This document shows positions 1-6,702 of a stretch of 7,807 nt of DNA, piece by piece. The stretch lies in assembly GCA_023459215.1 (NCBI GenBank), contig JAEWVF010000052.1, positions 1-7,807 on the forward strand, in the 5' to 3' direction. The notes under the pieces are model-generated. The model had not been told where the DNA came from. It saw only the letters and a list, made by a program, of their open reading frames with translations, and searched no databases. Origin of the DNA: Chloroflexota bacterium (lineage in GTDB: Bacteria > Chloroflexota > Anaerolineae > Anaerolineales > Villigracilaceae). The translations under genes were made by a program, and so were the position numbers. Position 1 is the first letter of the stretch; every line of letters starts with the position of its first letter.

Positions 1-73
1 GCTTCTCCGTTCTTTTATTTCCGGGCATTTTTCCCAGTTTTGTTGTGACACATTTCTCAGCTTTGCTGCGACA
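1..73 (-). mobile_element. Putative insertion-sequence end (IS21-like), running off the left edge
   Basis: Read on the minus strand, the segment starts with TGT at position 73 and contains two successive copies of a TGT-CA-CAAA-CTG-GAAA unit (see the repeat at 28-73). It then reaches a GGAG ribosome-binding-site-like motif at plus 5-8, so that a start codon would fall just outside the window. Elements of the IS21 family typically begin with TGT, carry multiple short repeats at their ends, and have a transposase gene starting close inside one end. This matches in outline. No transposase codons are in the window and no target duplication can be checked, so the family is an inference. It could instead be a regulatory repeat of the dikinase operon. 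Confidence 0.35.
28..73. repeat. Two tandem copies of a 23-bp repeat
   Basis: Positions 28-50 and 51-73 align without gaps and match at 17 of 23 bases. The best part is CAGTTTTGTTGTGACA (35-50) against CAGCTTTGCTGCGACA (58-73), which differ at only three places, all T/C. Such diverged, directly adjacent repeats are typical of transposase-binding sites at an IS end, or of tandem protein-binding sites upstream of a gene. The second copy ends 84 bp before the first dikinase start codon. Confidence 0.7.
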
Positions 74-84
74 GATTGCATAGC

Positions 85-123
85 TTGAAAAAAGCCTCTC
101 CTGTAACATAGGGTCATACCCTA
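85..123 (+). promoter_or_regulatory. Candidate promoter with overlapping palindromic operator
   Basis: TTGAAA (85-90) matches five of six -35 consensus bases. After an 18-bp spacer, TAGGGT (109-114) has the TA---T skeleton of a -10 box. The -10 lies inside a perfect inverted repeat, TAGGGT-CAT-ACCCTA (109-123), whose 15 bp would also cover the transcription start. A palindrome over the -10 and start site is the usual place for a repressor dimer. The palindrome is seen directly; the promoter is weak in its -10 and inferred. It lies 34 bp upstream of the dikinase ATG. Confidence 0.4.
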
Positions 124-157
124 ACGGGTGCGATGGAAAACAAACAGGAGTCCCGTC

Positions 158-1912
158 ATGCAAACTACCTTTCGTTTATCCCCTTTCAATGTCCAAGTTT
201 CCCCGGCCAGTGATGAGCGCAAGATTTCACCTCCGGCAGATTTTCCCGTTTATTGGGCCGACCCTGCCGACGAGCAACACCACTGGACGCGCGACCGCGA
301 GCATACCCCGCATCCAATCACGCCCATGTTCCTGAGCGTCGTTGCTCCCTGTGCCGGGGAAGGGCGGGGGCGCGTCATCGAGCATTATGCCGAAGCGATT
401 GTTGGCCGCGCTGACCGGGTCTTCAACGGCTACAACTATACCCGTTACCTGGTTTTTAGCGGCGCCCCTGATGAAGTTAATGCCCGCGCGCGCCGCCACC
501 GTGAAACCATGAGCGAAATCTGCGCTCATCTTGAAGAAACCTGGCAAGAAGAATGGAGGCCCGCCCTCGAAGACCTCTGGCGCAATTGGCAAACCTTTGA
601 CCTGCAAAACGCCGCCATGCCCGACCTGCTCCAGCACCTCGATGACACCCTGCGCTGGACAACCAAACTGTATGAAATCCACTACCTGATGGGTTCGCCG
701 ATGTGGTTTGCTCTCGATGAATTCGAACAATACTATACCGACCTGTTCAGCGGTGCGACTGCCCTCGATGCCCACCGCCTGCTGCAAGGCTTCGACAACA
801 AAACCCTGCAAATTGGCCGCGCCCTCTGGCAGCTCAGCCGCCTTGCCCGCCAGCATCCCGCCGTCGCTGAACTGATCCTGACTGCCCCCACTGAAGACAT
901 TCTGCCGCGTTTGCCCGATGTTCCCGGCGGCAATGAATTCCAGGCCGCTCTCGAAAACTTCCTGCAAGCCTACGGCCTGCGCACCGATCTGTGGGATTGG
1001 GGCTATCCCTCCTGGGATGAAAACCCTGCCCCGGTTTTCACCAGCCTGAAAAGCTACATCTCCCAGCCCGACACCGATATGCTTGCTCATCTGGCTGAAA
1101 CCGCTGCCGAGCGTGAAGCCGCCATTGCCGTTGCCCGCGAGGCGCTCAGTCACTATCCGCTGGTTGTTTGTGAGCGCTTCGAGACGCTGCTCGCCGCGGC
1201 CCAATCCGCCCTGCGTATGAGCGAGGACCATACCTACTACATCGATTTCAACGGTCTCGGCCTCGTCCGGCGCGTCATCCGCGAATTTGGCAAACGTTTC
1301 GCAGCCAGCGGCCAGCTTCATGAGATTCGGGATGTTTTTTATCTCAAGGTGGATGATGTCCGGGCCTTGGGCGCCAACCCTGGCCTGAATCTCGCGGAAC
1401 TGGCCCAGAATCGGCGGCTGGAGCAGGAATCCTGGGCAGACTACCCCGCGCCTTTGGATCTGGGCACCCGGCCTTTGTCCCCGCTGCGACTTTACTCTGC
1501 CGATGCCCGGCGCATGGCCCGTTACACCGGCACCTGGGTGGCCGACAGCGACTCTGTAGCTCCCTGGCAATCTCCTGTTTCAGCAGAAAACCCATCCACT
1601 CTGCGCGGACAACCTGGCTCGTCCGGCAAAGTGCGCGGACGCGCCCGCATCATCCTCAACCTGTCGGATGCCCATCGGCTGCAAAAAGGCGATATCCTGG
1701 TCACAACCACCACCGCTCCGCCCTGGACACCGCTCTTCCTGACTGCCGGCGGCCTGGTCAGCGACGCCGGTGGCCTGCTTTCGCACGGCGCGGTTGTTTC
1801 CCGCGAGTACCGCATCCCGGCCGTGGTGGGCACATCCCTGGCTACCCGGGTCATCGCAGACGGCCAATGGATCGAGGTGGATGGCACGAACGGAATCGTT
1901 CATCTTTTATAG
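158..1912 (+). CDS. Split PEP-synthase/rifampin-phosphotransferase-like dikinase, central plus phosphohistidine subunit
   Basis: This 584-aa protein carries the PEP-utilizing-enzyme mobile (swivelling) domain at about residues 485-584. The phosphorylatable histidine is H543 in LSHGAVVSRE, followed by IPAVVGT. In this family the His shuttles phosphate from the ATP-grasp domain to the acceptor. Residues 1-480 resemble the substrate-side middle domain of rifampin phosphotransferase and the large subunit of phenylphosphate synthase; note the W-x5-H-x-P region at 43-52 and the R-x6-G-x6-D-x-FYL stretch near 379-396. It has no ATP-grasp domain; that is the next gene, 40 bp downstream. ATG158 is chosen because AGGAG (146-150) sits 7 bp before it; an in-frame GTG at 128 has no such site. 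The protein is soluble, with no signal peptide seen. The acceptor is unknown: antibiotic resistance, aromatic activation, or a pyruvate-like substrate are all possible. Confidence 0.85.
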   Translation: MQTTFRLSPFNVQVSPASDERKISPPADFPVYWADPADEQHHWTRDREHTPHPITPMFLSVVAPCAGEGRGRVIEHYAEAIVGRADRVFNGYNYTRYLVFSGAPDEVNARARRHRETMSEICAHLEETWQEEWRPALEDLWRNWQTFDLQNAAMPDLLQHLDDTLRWTTKLYEIHYLMGSPMWFALDEFEQYYTDLFSGATALDAHRLLQGFDNKTLQIGRALWQLSRLARQHPAVAELILTAPTEDILPRLPDVPGGNEFQAALENFLQAYGLRTDLWDWGYPSWDENPAPVFTSLKSYISQPDTDMLAHLAETAAEREAAIAVAREALSHYPLVVCERFETLLAAAQSALRMSEDHTYYIDFNGLGLVRRVIREFGKRFAASGQLHEIRDVFYLKVDDVRALGANPGLNLAELAQNRRLEQESWADYPAPLDLGTRPLSPLRLYSADARRMARYTGTWVADSDSVAPWQSPVSAENPSTLRGQPGSSGKVRGRARIILNLSDAHRLQKGDILVTTTTAPPWTPLFLTAGGLVSDAGGLLSHGAVVSREYRIPAVVGTSLATRVIADGQWIEVDGTNGIVHLL

Positions 1913-1952
1913 TGAAGGGGCGTCGCACAACTGCCTTGAAAGGAGACTCGCC

Positions 1953-2789
1953 ATGAACATCGCCTGGCTCGGAACCCCCGCCACCCAAGACCCGCGCCTC
2001 GTTGGCGGCAAGGCTGCTCACCTGAGCAAATTGGCTGCCAGCCAGCCTGTCCCGCCCGGTTTCTGTATTTTCCCAAGCGGAAGGCGGCTTACCCAATCCG
2101 AACGCCGCGCCCTGGCCGAAAATTACGCCCGATTGGCAACCGTCAACTGCCAATTGCCAGCGGTCGCCGTGCGCTCCTCCGCCATCGGCGAAGATGGGCA
2201 AAACGCCTCCTTTGCCGGTCAACATGAAAGCTATCTCAACGTCCGCAGCGCGGAAAAGGTGGCCGAGGCGGTCGAAGACTGCATCGCATCGATCCATGCC
2301 GCCCGCGCCATCGCTTATCGCCAGTCGCATGGCCTGGAGCAGCAAATCATTCCGGTGGTGCTGGTGCAGCAGTTCATCCCCGCCGACGTTTCTTGTGTGG
2401 TTTTCAGCCTCGACGTGCGCAACGGACGCCGCGACCGCATCCTGGTCAATGCCGCCTGGGGCTTGGGGGAAAGCCTGGTGGGCGGCACGGTTACTCCCGA
2501 CCTGTATGTGATTGCCAGGGATGGGTTGGAAGTGCTCGAGAGCCAGGTTGCTGAGAAGCAGGTGATGACGGTGGCCGGCGAAACGGGGAGCTGCGAGGTT
2601 CCTGTCCCGCGCGCCCTGCGCTCGGAAGCGTGCCTGACCGAGGGCCAATTGCGTCAATTGGCGGCAACCGCCATCGAACTGGAATCCTGCCAGGGCTGGC
2701 CGGTCGATCTGGAGTGTCTCTTCTCGGCTGGAAAATTCTATCTCGTCCAGTGCCGCCCGGTTACCACCTTACATCCCCAAGGTATTTAA
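1953..2789 (+). CDS. Split PEP-synthase-like dikinase, ATP-grasp (PEP/pyruvate-binding domain) subunit
   Basis: This 278-aa protein is essentially one PPDK_N-type ATP-grasp domain, which binds ATP and phosphorylates the mobile histidine of a partner domain. Motifs in order: GGKAAHLSKL (18-27), PVPPGF (32-37), AVRSSAIGEDG (72-82) with SFAGQ (86-90), RAIAYR (118-123), VLVQQFIPAD (136-145), WGLGESLVGG (169-178) with TPDLY (181-185), EKQV (201-204), and the closing VDLECLF plus LVQCRPV (251-270), which carries the metal- and ATP-binding acidic, Gln and Arg residues. All core motifs look intact. The stretch between PVPPGF and AVRSS is shorter than in full PEP synthases. AAGGAG (1940-1945), 7 bp before ATG1953, fixes the start. 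It follows the His-domain gene by 40 bp and surely works with it. A CBS-domain third subunit, present in phenylphosphate synthase, is absent here. Confidence 0.88.
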   Translation: MNIAWLGTPATQDPRLVGGKAAHLSKLAASQPVPPGFCIFPSGRRLTQSERRALAENYARLATVNCQLPAVAVRSSAIGEDGQNASFAGQHESYLNVRSAEKVAEAVEDCIASIHAARAIAYRQSHGLEQQIIPVVLVQQFIPADVSCVVFSLDVRNGRRDRILVNAAWGLGESLVGGTVTPDLYVIARDGLEVLESQVAEKQVMTVAGETGSCEVPVPRALRSEACLTEGQLRQLAATAIELESCQGWPVDLECLFSAGKFYLVQCRPVTTLHPQGI

Positions 2790-2826
2790 AAGAGGAGACC
2801 ACCCAATAGCGGGTGGCCTCCTCTTT
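2789..2826. terminator. Bidirectional intrinsic terminator between convergent operons
   Basis: A near-perfect hairpin fills the gap between the two convergent genes. CCACCC (2799-2804) pairs with GGGTGG (2811-2816) around the 6-nt loop AATAGC. After a single A/C mismatch, a lower stem AAAGAGGAG (2789-2797) pairs with CTCCTCTTT (2818-2826). Leaving the stem on the minus strand, the transcript reads UUUU-AAAU, a fair U tract, so termination of the receptor operon should be the stronger function. The plus-side tail (UUUG) is shorter. Confidence 0.85.
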
Positions 2827-2839
2827 GTGCGCGTAGCGG

Positions 2840-3922
2840 TTAGTCGGCTGCGCTTTCGCCGCCCTGCGATTTGAAGCGGGCGCGCATATCGTTGACTTTC
2901 CCCTGCAACTCCTGGAAGAAATCGCTATCCACGATTTCGCTGACCTGGCTGTCGCGTTTGCTCTCATCGATCATGATTTCGAGTTGTTCGACGCGGGCCT
3001 TCAGGGTTTGTTCGCGGGTATAGATTTTGCCGGTCATCAGTTCGAACACCCCGGCCAATTTGTTGACTTCATCTTGCAGTCGTACCGCGTACAGGGGCGA
3101 GAAATCCTGCTTGTAATCGCCAGCGCCGATCAGGTTGGCGATGCGGGTCAGTTCCATGACCGGGCGGGTAATGCCTGTTGCGACCAGGTAAACCACCACA
3201 ATCAATACCAGCAGGGTCAGGCCGAGCGCAATCGAGGTGTTGGTTCGAATGTTCTCTTGCAACTGGATCACATCACGGGCGCACATATCCACGCCGACCG
3301 CGCCAACCGGTTCGCCCTGGGAATTCAGGATGGGCGCGTACCCGGAGAGCCAAACGCCCCATTCGTCGGTCCATAATTCGCTCTCGACGCCGGGTGTGCG
3401 GATGCCTGCCACCATGGTCGGCGAAATGTCACTGTAATCCTGTCCCAGGTCTGGCCGGGCATAGGATGGCACCAGGCATTCGCCGATTGAGCTGTTGGCG
3501 GCAACCGGTTCAGCCGCTGATCCGGGCGGCAGGGCTGCGCTGACAACCAACTGCACCTGATCGGGCTTGTCGGGCAACTGCAAGTAGGTGTAAACGCCGG
3601 AGGCCTGCGGGTTGGTCTTTTTGATCAACCGCAGATAGTCTGCAATCTGAGTGTAAGTGGTGTCGTCGATTTGGCCGCTCGCAAACAATGCCTGGTGGGC
3701 ATCCCCATCGACGCCGGCTGCCGCCGTTTGGGCGGTTGCCAGCAGGTTGCGGCGCAGGTTTTGCATCGCCAACTCGGTTACGAATCCATCGAGCCAGTAG
3801 AAGATGGAGGCAAAGGCAACAATAAACAGGAATGCCAGCAGGCCAATCAGTTTTACGCGCAGGCTGATGAATAAAGTTTTTGGCTGCGTTTGTTGTCCAA
3901 CAGGTTGGGTAATTTCGCTCAT
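2840..3922 (-). CDS. Membrane receptor with extracytoplasmic sensor and HAMP domain, no output domain
   Basis: This 360-aa protein has a short cytoplasmic N-terminus, TM1 at about 22-43, and an extracytoplasmic region of roughly 185 residues. That region ends in a Cache/PAS-like LSGYAPILNSQGEPVGAVGVD stretch (about 192-212; a variant of the Cache signature Y.PI...G...G..G.D). TM2 follows at about 230-250, then a HAMP domain (251-303, TRPVMELTR...GDY...DEVNKLA) and a predicted coiled coil (300-322). The C-terminal tail, about 325-352, contains QVSEIVDSDFFQELQ. There is no kinase, GGDEF, cyclase or methyl-accepting domain, so the tail or a partner must pass on the signal. It is last in the operon: its ATG overlaps the GNAT stop as ATGA, with AGGAGGAG (3927-3934) as ribosome-binding site. 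Ligand unknown; a small carboxylate or amine would fit Cache-type sensors, but that is inference. Confidence 0.8.
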   Translation of the reverse strand: MSEITQPVGQQTQPKTLFISLRVKLIGLLAFLFIVAFASIFYWLDGFVTELAMQNLRRNLLATAQTAAAGVDGDAHQALFASGQIDDTTYTQIADYLRLIKKTNPQASGVYTYLQLPDKPDQVQLVVSAALPPGSAAEPVAANSSIGECLVPSYARPDLGQDYSDISPTMVAGIRTPGVESELWTDEWGVWLSGYAPILNSQGEPVGAVGVDMCARDVIQLQENIRTNTSIALGLTLLVLIVVVYLVATGITRPVMELTRIANLIGAGDYKQDFSPLYAVRLQDEVNKLAGVFELMTGKIYTREQTLKARVEQLEIMIDESKRDSQVSEIVDSDFFQELQGKVNDMRARFKSQGGESAAD

Positions 3923-4653
3923 TTTGCTCCTCCTAGCAGGTAAGAAAGCGCATTCTTTACAAATGCGTGTCCCTTTGGAAGCCGGTACACATCATAGTAT
4001 AACCCATGCACAAAACCCACCAGATCAAGGTTTTGTAACGAGTTGCCATGCGCGGAAGGGATCAAAACCAGGTGCATCGGGCGCGGACTTTCGTCCTGTA
4101 AATCCTGGGGCGAGATGTAATCGACGCCCTCGATCATAACCGGTTCGATAAACGGCACCGGCAGGATAATCCCGCCACATTGACGATGGAACTGCAACCG
4201 TTTTTCATCTTTTTGGCGTTCCTGCTCGCTTTCGGCGTCGATGGGACGCTCCACCTCGACCAGGTAGCCCAACGAAGCGGGCTGGCCAAATTTTTGGGCG
4301 TCCATATCCAGTTGATGCAGGGTTTGTTCCACCAGCCATGTGCCCAGGCCTTTTCCGCGGGCGCGCGGGGTAAAGCCGATATAAGCGCCGTGTCCGAAAT
4401 TGCGGGTGATGATATGGCTGAAAATGCGCACCCCGACCCATTCCCCGTCCAGTTTGACCAGCCAGACATGATCGTAAGTGTTGGGGTGGGACGGATGGCT
4501 GCCCTGGGCGCAGGCTTGCAGGTAAGGCAGGTAGCGCCGGTCTTCCGGGAAAACTTGTTCGAACACTTCACAGGCTGTGTTCAGGAGTTCGGCGGAATTT
4601 CCATTAACAACATGCAGTTTGGCCCCGAATGGGCCATTTGTTTCAATCGGCAT
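3919..4653 (-). CDS. GNAT-family N-acetyltransferase
   Basis: This 244-aa protein has the acetyl-CoA-binding motif A at about residues 91-110: IGFTPRARGKGLGTWLVEQ, whose RxxGxG loop is R97-A-R-G-K-G-L-G. The preceding strands (VWLVKLDGEWVG, about 63-74) fit motif D, and FHRQCGG (155-161) fits the usual motif B region in which the chain bends after the helix. Residues 162-244 continue as a second region, ILPVPFIEPVMIEG, PMHLVLIP and a GLYYDVYRLP stretch, as in longer GNATs of this size class. Substrate unknown: small molecule or protein. ATG4653 has GGAG at 4661-4664. Its first codons overlap the 3' end of the Cys-cluster gene by 11 bp, and its stop overlaps the receptor start by 4 bp, so translation is probably coupled on both sides. 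Confidence 0.85.
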   Translation of the reverse strand: MPIETNGPFGAKLHVVNGNSAELLNTACEVFEQVFPEDRRYLPYLQACAQGSHPSHPNTYDHVWLVKLDGEWVGVRIFSHIITRNFGHGAYIGFTPRARGKGLGTWLVEQTLHQLDMDAQKFGQPASLGYLVEVERPIDAESEQERQKDEKRLQFHRQCGGIILPVPFIEPVMIEGVDYISPQDLQDESPRPMHLVLIPSAHGNSLQNLDLVGFVHGLYYDVYRLPKGHAFVKNALSYLLGGAK

Positions 4654-5236
4654 GTTGCGGCTCCGGGTAACCGGTCCAGTGATCTGCGAAGGCGTACAGG
4701 TCCCACCAGGCCCGCGGAATGTAGGGCAGCAAATCCTGCCAGGTTTGTTTCATGTGTTTGGAAAACATCGGGTTGAGAAAAGCCAGCGAAGGACAGTTTT
4801 CTCCGAGTGTCCATTCCATGTTACCTGCCGGGTCCAGGCTGGGCAGCAGCGGAAAGGTGCGGCAATCGAGCGGGTTGTGGGCATGGATTCCGCACAAACG
4901 GTTGTCCTGCAAAAACGGGCAGGGTTTTCCCAGGTCGAGCGCGCCAATCCCGATCCGAATTTCAGGCGTCAGGTCGATGGGCCAAACGCGGAAGACATCC
5001 TGGCTGACGCCGGTCTTGGCCATGATATATTCCATCTCGAAAGGCAGCAGCACCACCACCGGACTGGCGATTTTGTCCGGCGAGAGCGGCCGCATACCCA
5101 CCCTGGGACAGCAGCGCGCTTCGCACAATTCCAGGCATTTCAGGTTGCTGAAAGGCGTGGTTTTGTCGGCTAGAATATCATCGAAGCGTTCAAACCATTC
5201 TTGCTTGAGTTTTGTTAACAACTCATCATTGCTCAC
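4643..5236 (-). CDS. YkgJ-type cysteine-cluster (putative zinc/iron-chelating) protein
   Basis: This 197-aa protein matches the CxxCxxCC family (YkgJ-like) by its cysteine pattern: C34-x3-C38-x3-C42-C43 near the N-terminus, then CPFL (C106), CGIH (C115), and PLDCRTFPL (C125), with a further C148. In this family the cysteines are thought to bind a metal ion or an Fe-S cluster, and several members act in protein maturation or modification; a biochemical role here is not known. The start is read as GTG5236 rather than the upstream in-frame ATG at 5308, because AAAGGGGG (5243-5250) sits 6 bp before it and the longer form would overlap the transporter 3' end. It follows the transporter by 17 bp and overlaps the GNAT gene by 11 bp. 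The CxxxCxxxCC spacing is a looser variant of the family signature. Confidence 0.78.
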   Translation of the reverse strand: MSNDELLTKLKQEWFERFDDILADKTTPFSNLKCLELCEARCCPRVGMRPLSPDKIASPVVVLLPFEMEYIMAKTGVSQDVFRVWPIDLTPEIRIGIGALDLGKPCPFLQDNRLCGIHAHNPLDCRTFPLLPSLDPAGNMEWTLGENCPSLAFLNPMFSKHMKQTWQDLLPYIPRAWWDLYAFADHWTGYPEPQHAD

Positions 5237-5253
5237 AAGACACCCCCTTTGAA

Positions 5254-6600
5254 TTAGAACTCGATACCGTCCAGTGCGCTTTTTCGGCGCGAGCGAGACA
5301 GGCGCCAATCGAGCAGGCTCTGTTCGTATTTTGCGCGCAAGCGGAAGCCGGCTGTGATGGCAACCAGGGCGGCTGCAATGGCCAGACCCAAATAAACGTT
5401 AATGATTTGTCCTTGCGAGATGAAGGACAGGTTGCGCAGGAAGAGCAGCAACCCAAGCACCAGCGAGCCAACGATGGTGGAAATATCGTAGAAATAGCGG
5501 TCAATCATCACCGCGACGCGTCCGCGGCGTTCATCCGGGATAAGGTTTTGCAGCGACTTGCGCGCCGGCTCATCCCAGGATTGCTGGACCAGCCGCACCA
5601 GGTATTTGGCGACTGCCGCGCCCATAACGCCTTGCATCAGCGCCGCCAACAGGCTGGCCAGCGCCAAGGCCACCGGCTGGAAGATAAATGAATTTTTCAG
5701 CCCGATCCGTTCGAGGAAACGCCCCGAAATAAAAGCCTGGACCGACAGAATGCTGATAATCAGGATGGTTTTGAAAGTACCGTAAAAAGCCTGGAACTGG
5801 AGCGGGTTTCGTGAAACGGCCCGGTCGACTTCAAAGATGAAATGATACTCAATAATGGTAAAAGCCAGTCCTGAGAGAACCATGGAAATCGCCAGGAAGG
5901 TAAAGATGGGCACATTTTTGATGTAGTCCCACCCCACTTTAATCGTCTGGCGCACATCGCCTTCATCGCGCGACTGGCGGGCATTTACCGTGCGCTTGGG
6001 CAGGGCAAATTGCAGGATGAGCATGGTGACCAGCAGAAGGATTGCGCCCACAATCAACAGGGAAGAGGCGTCGCCGCCGGTGCGTTGCAGGATCCAGCCT
6101 GAGAGCGCCGCCAGGCCATTCCCGGAGATACTGCCCAGCGCCGAACCCATAATAATGATTGGGTACAGTCGTTTTGCTTCCGCCGATGTATAAAAATCGT
6201 TGACCATGGCCCAAAACGCCAGGGGAAAGATGGCATAGAACTGGTCGGTCAGGATGTAGAGCAGCGGATAGGCGGCCCAATCAGGAAACTTGAGCATGAA
6301 CAGGATGCGCATGACCAGGAAGACGGCGGCGAACCCGAGCGAGAGCCACTTGAGCAATTTCAACCTGTCCATGCGGTCGACGGCTAGCGCATAAATCCCT
6401 GCGGTAACAATCGTGATCAGCATGTCTGCGATCCAGAGAAAGACGATGTTGTCTGGCCCTACGTTGCTGACAAAACCACCGGTAGCAATCACATCAGATA
6501 ATTCCAGCACCAGGGTGGATAGCGCCAGGATTAACATGAAGGAGAAAACCTGTTTGTATTCTTCCGGCTTGATATTCAGGAAAGGAGTTTTAAGGGCCAT
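5254..6600 (-). CDS. NTT/ADP-ATP-carrier-like major facilitator membrane transporter
   Basis: This 448-aa protein is strongly hydrophobic and can be read as about 12 transmembrane segments (roughly 17-38, 52-72, 84-104, 118-134, 144-166, 180-200, 230-252, 275-292, 303-322, 325-340, 372-388, 400-420). The ordering is MFS-like. The stretch NDFYTSAEAKRLYPIIIMGSALGSISG (134-160) resembles the loop after the fourth TM in NTT-type nucleotide carriers (EAKRFYP...GSI). The DEPARKSLQNLIPDERRGRV block (343-362) likewise fits bacterial NTT-like homologues. Those carriers exchange ATP/ADP in intracellular parasites, but homologues in free-living bacteria have unproven substrates, so nucleotide transport is not claimed. 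ATG6600 has AGGA at 6607-6610. It is first in the four-gene minus operon; a TATAAC box (6635-6640, minus) with no good -35 is a weak promoter candidate just after the upstream terminator. The basic C-terminus (RLSRSRRK) fits a cytoplasmic tail. Confidence 0.68.
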   Translation of the reverse strand: MALKTPFLNIKPEEYKQVFSFMLILALSTLVLELSDVIATGGFVSNVGPDNIVFLWIADMLITIVTAGIYALAVDRMDRLKLLKWLSLGFAAVFLVMRILFMLKFPDWAAYPLLYILTDQFYAIFPLAFWAMVNDFYTSAEAKRLYPIIIMGSALGSISGNGLAALSGWILQRTGGDASSLLIVGAILLLVTMLILQFALPKRTVNARQSRDEGDVRQTIKVGWDYIKNVPIFTFLAISMVLSGLAFTIIEYHFIFEVDRAVSRNPLQFQAFYGTFKTILIISILSVQAFISGRFLERIGLKNSFIFQPVALALASLLAALMQGVMGAAVAKYLVRLVQQSWDEPARKSLQNLIPDERRGRVAVMIDRYFYDISTIVGSLVLGLLLFLRNLSFISQGQIINVYLGLAIAAALVAITAGFRLRAKYEQSLLDWRLSRSRRKSALDGIEF

Positions 6601-6640
6601 TGGTTTTCCTGTAAAAATTTATTGATTGGGTTCTGTTATA

Positions 6641-6681
6641 AAAAAGCCCCCCGTCTCTGTTGGATATGGGGCGGCCTTTTT
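6641..6681 (-). terminator. Intrinsic terminator after the ParA-like gene
   Basis: GCC plus CCC (6646-6652) pair with GGG plus GGC (6669-6676) in an imperfect GC stem with one bulge and one C/C mismatch. The base is extended by A5 (6641-6645) against T5 (6677-6681), giving a U tract on the minus strand. It begins 21 bp after the ParA-like stop codon, so that transcript is probably separate from the transporter operon. A small ATTCG-TTCG-CGAAT hairpin (minus strand, 6684-6697) lies between stop and stem. Confidence 0.72.
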
Positions 6682-6702
6682 ATATTCGCGAACGAATTCC
6701 TG

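Noticed and set aside
227..1570. 447-codon open frame on the minus strand opposite the His-domain dikinase gene
   Set aside because: The plus frame has a clear family match and ribosome-binding site. The antisense frame shows no domain, is low in complexity (Gly/Val/Gln rich), and is the kind of open frame expected opposite GC-rich genes.
1770..1952. Upstream extension of the ATP-grasp gene from an ATG at 1770
   Set aside because: It would overlap the previous gene by 143 bp in another frame and adds no family sequence; AAGGAG before ATG1953 decides the start.
1851..2657. 268-codon minus-strand open frame opposite the ATP-grasp gene
   Set aside because: It lacks a recognisable domain and a ribosome-binding site, while the plus frame carries all ATP-grasp motifs.
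2984..3376. Plus-strand open frames opposite the receptor gene (130 and 121 codons)
   Set aside because: Antisense to a gene with clear TM, Cache-like and HAMP features and without motifs of their own.
5237..5308. Longer form of the Cys-cluster protein from an ATG at 5308
   Set aside because: It would extend into the transporter 3' end and adds basic sequence with no similarity to the family; the GTG at 5236 has a strong GGGGG site.
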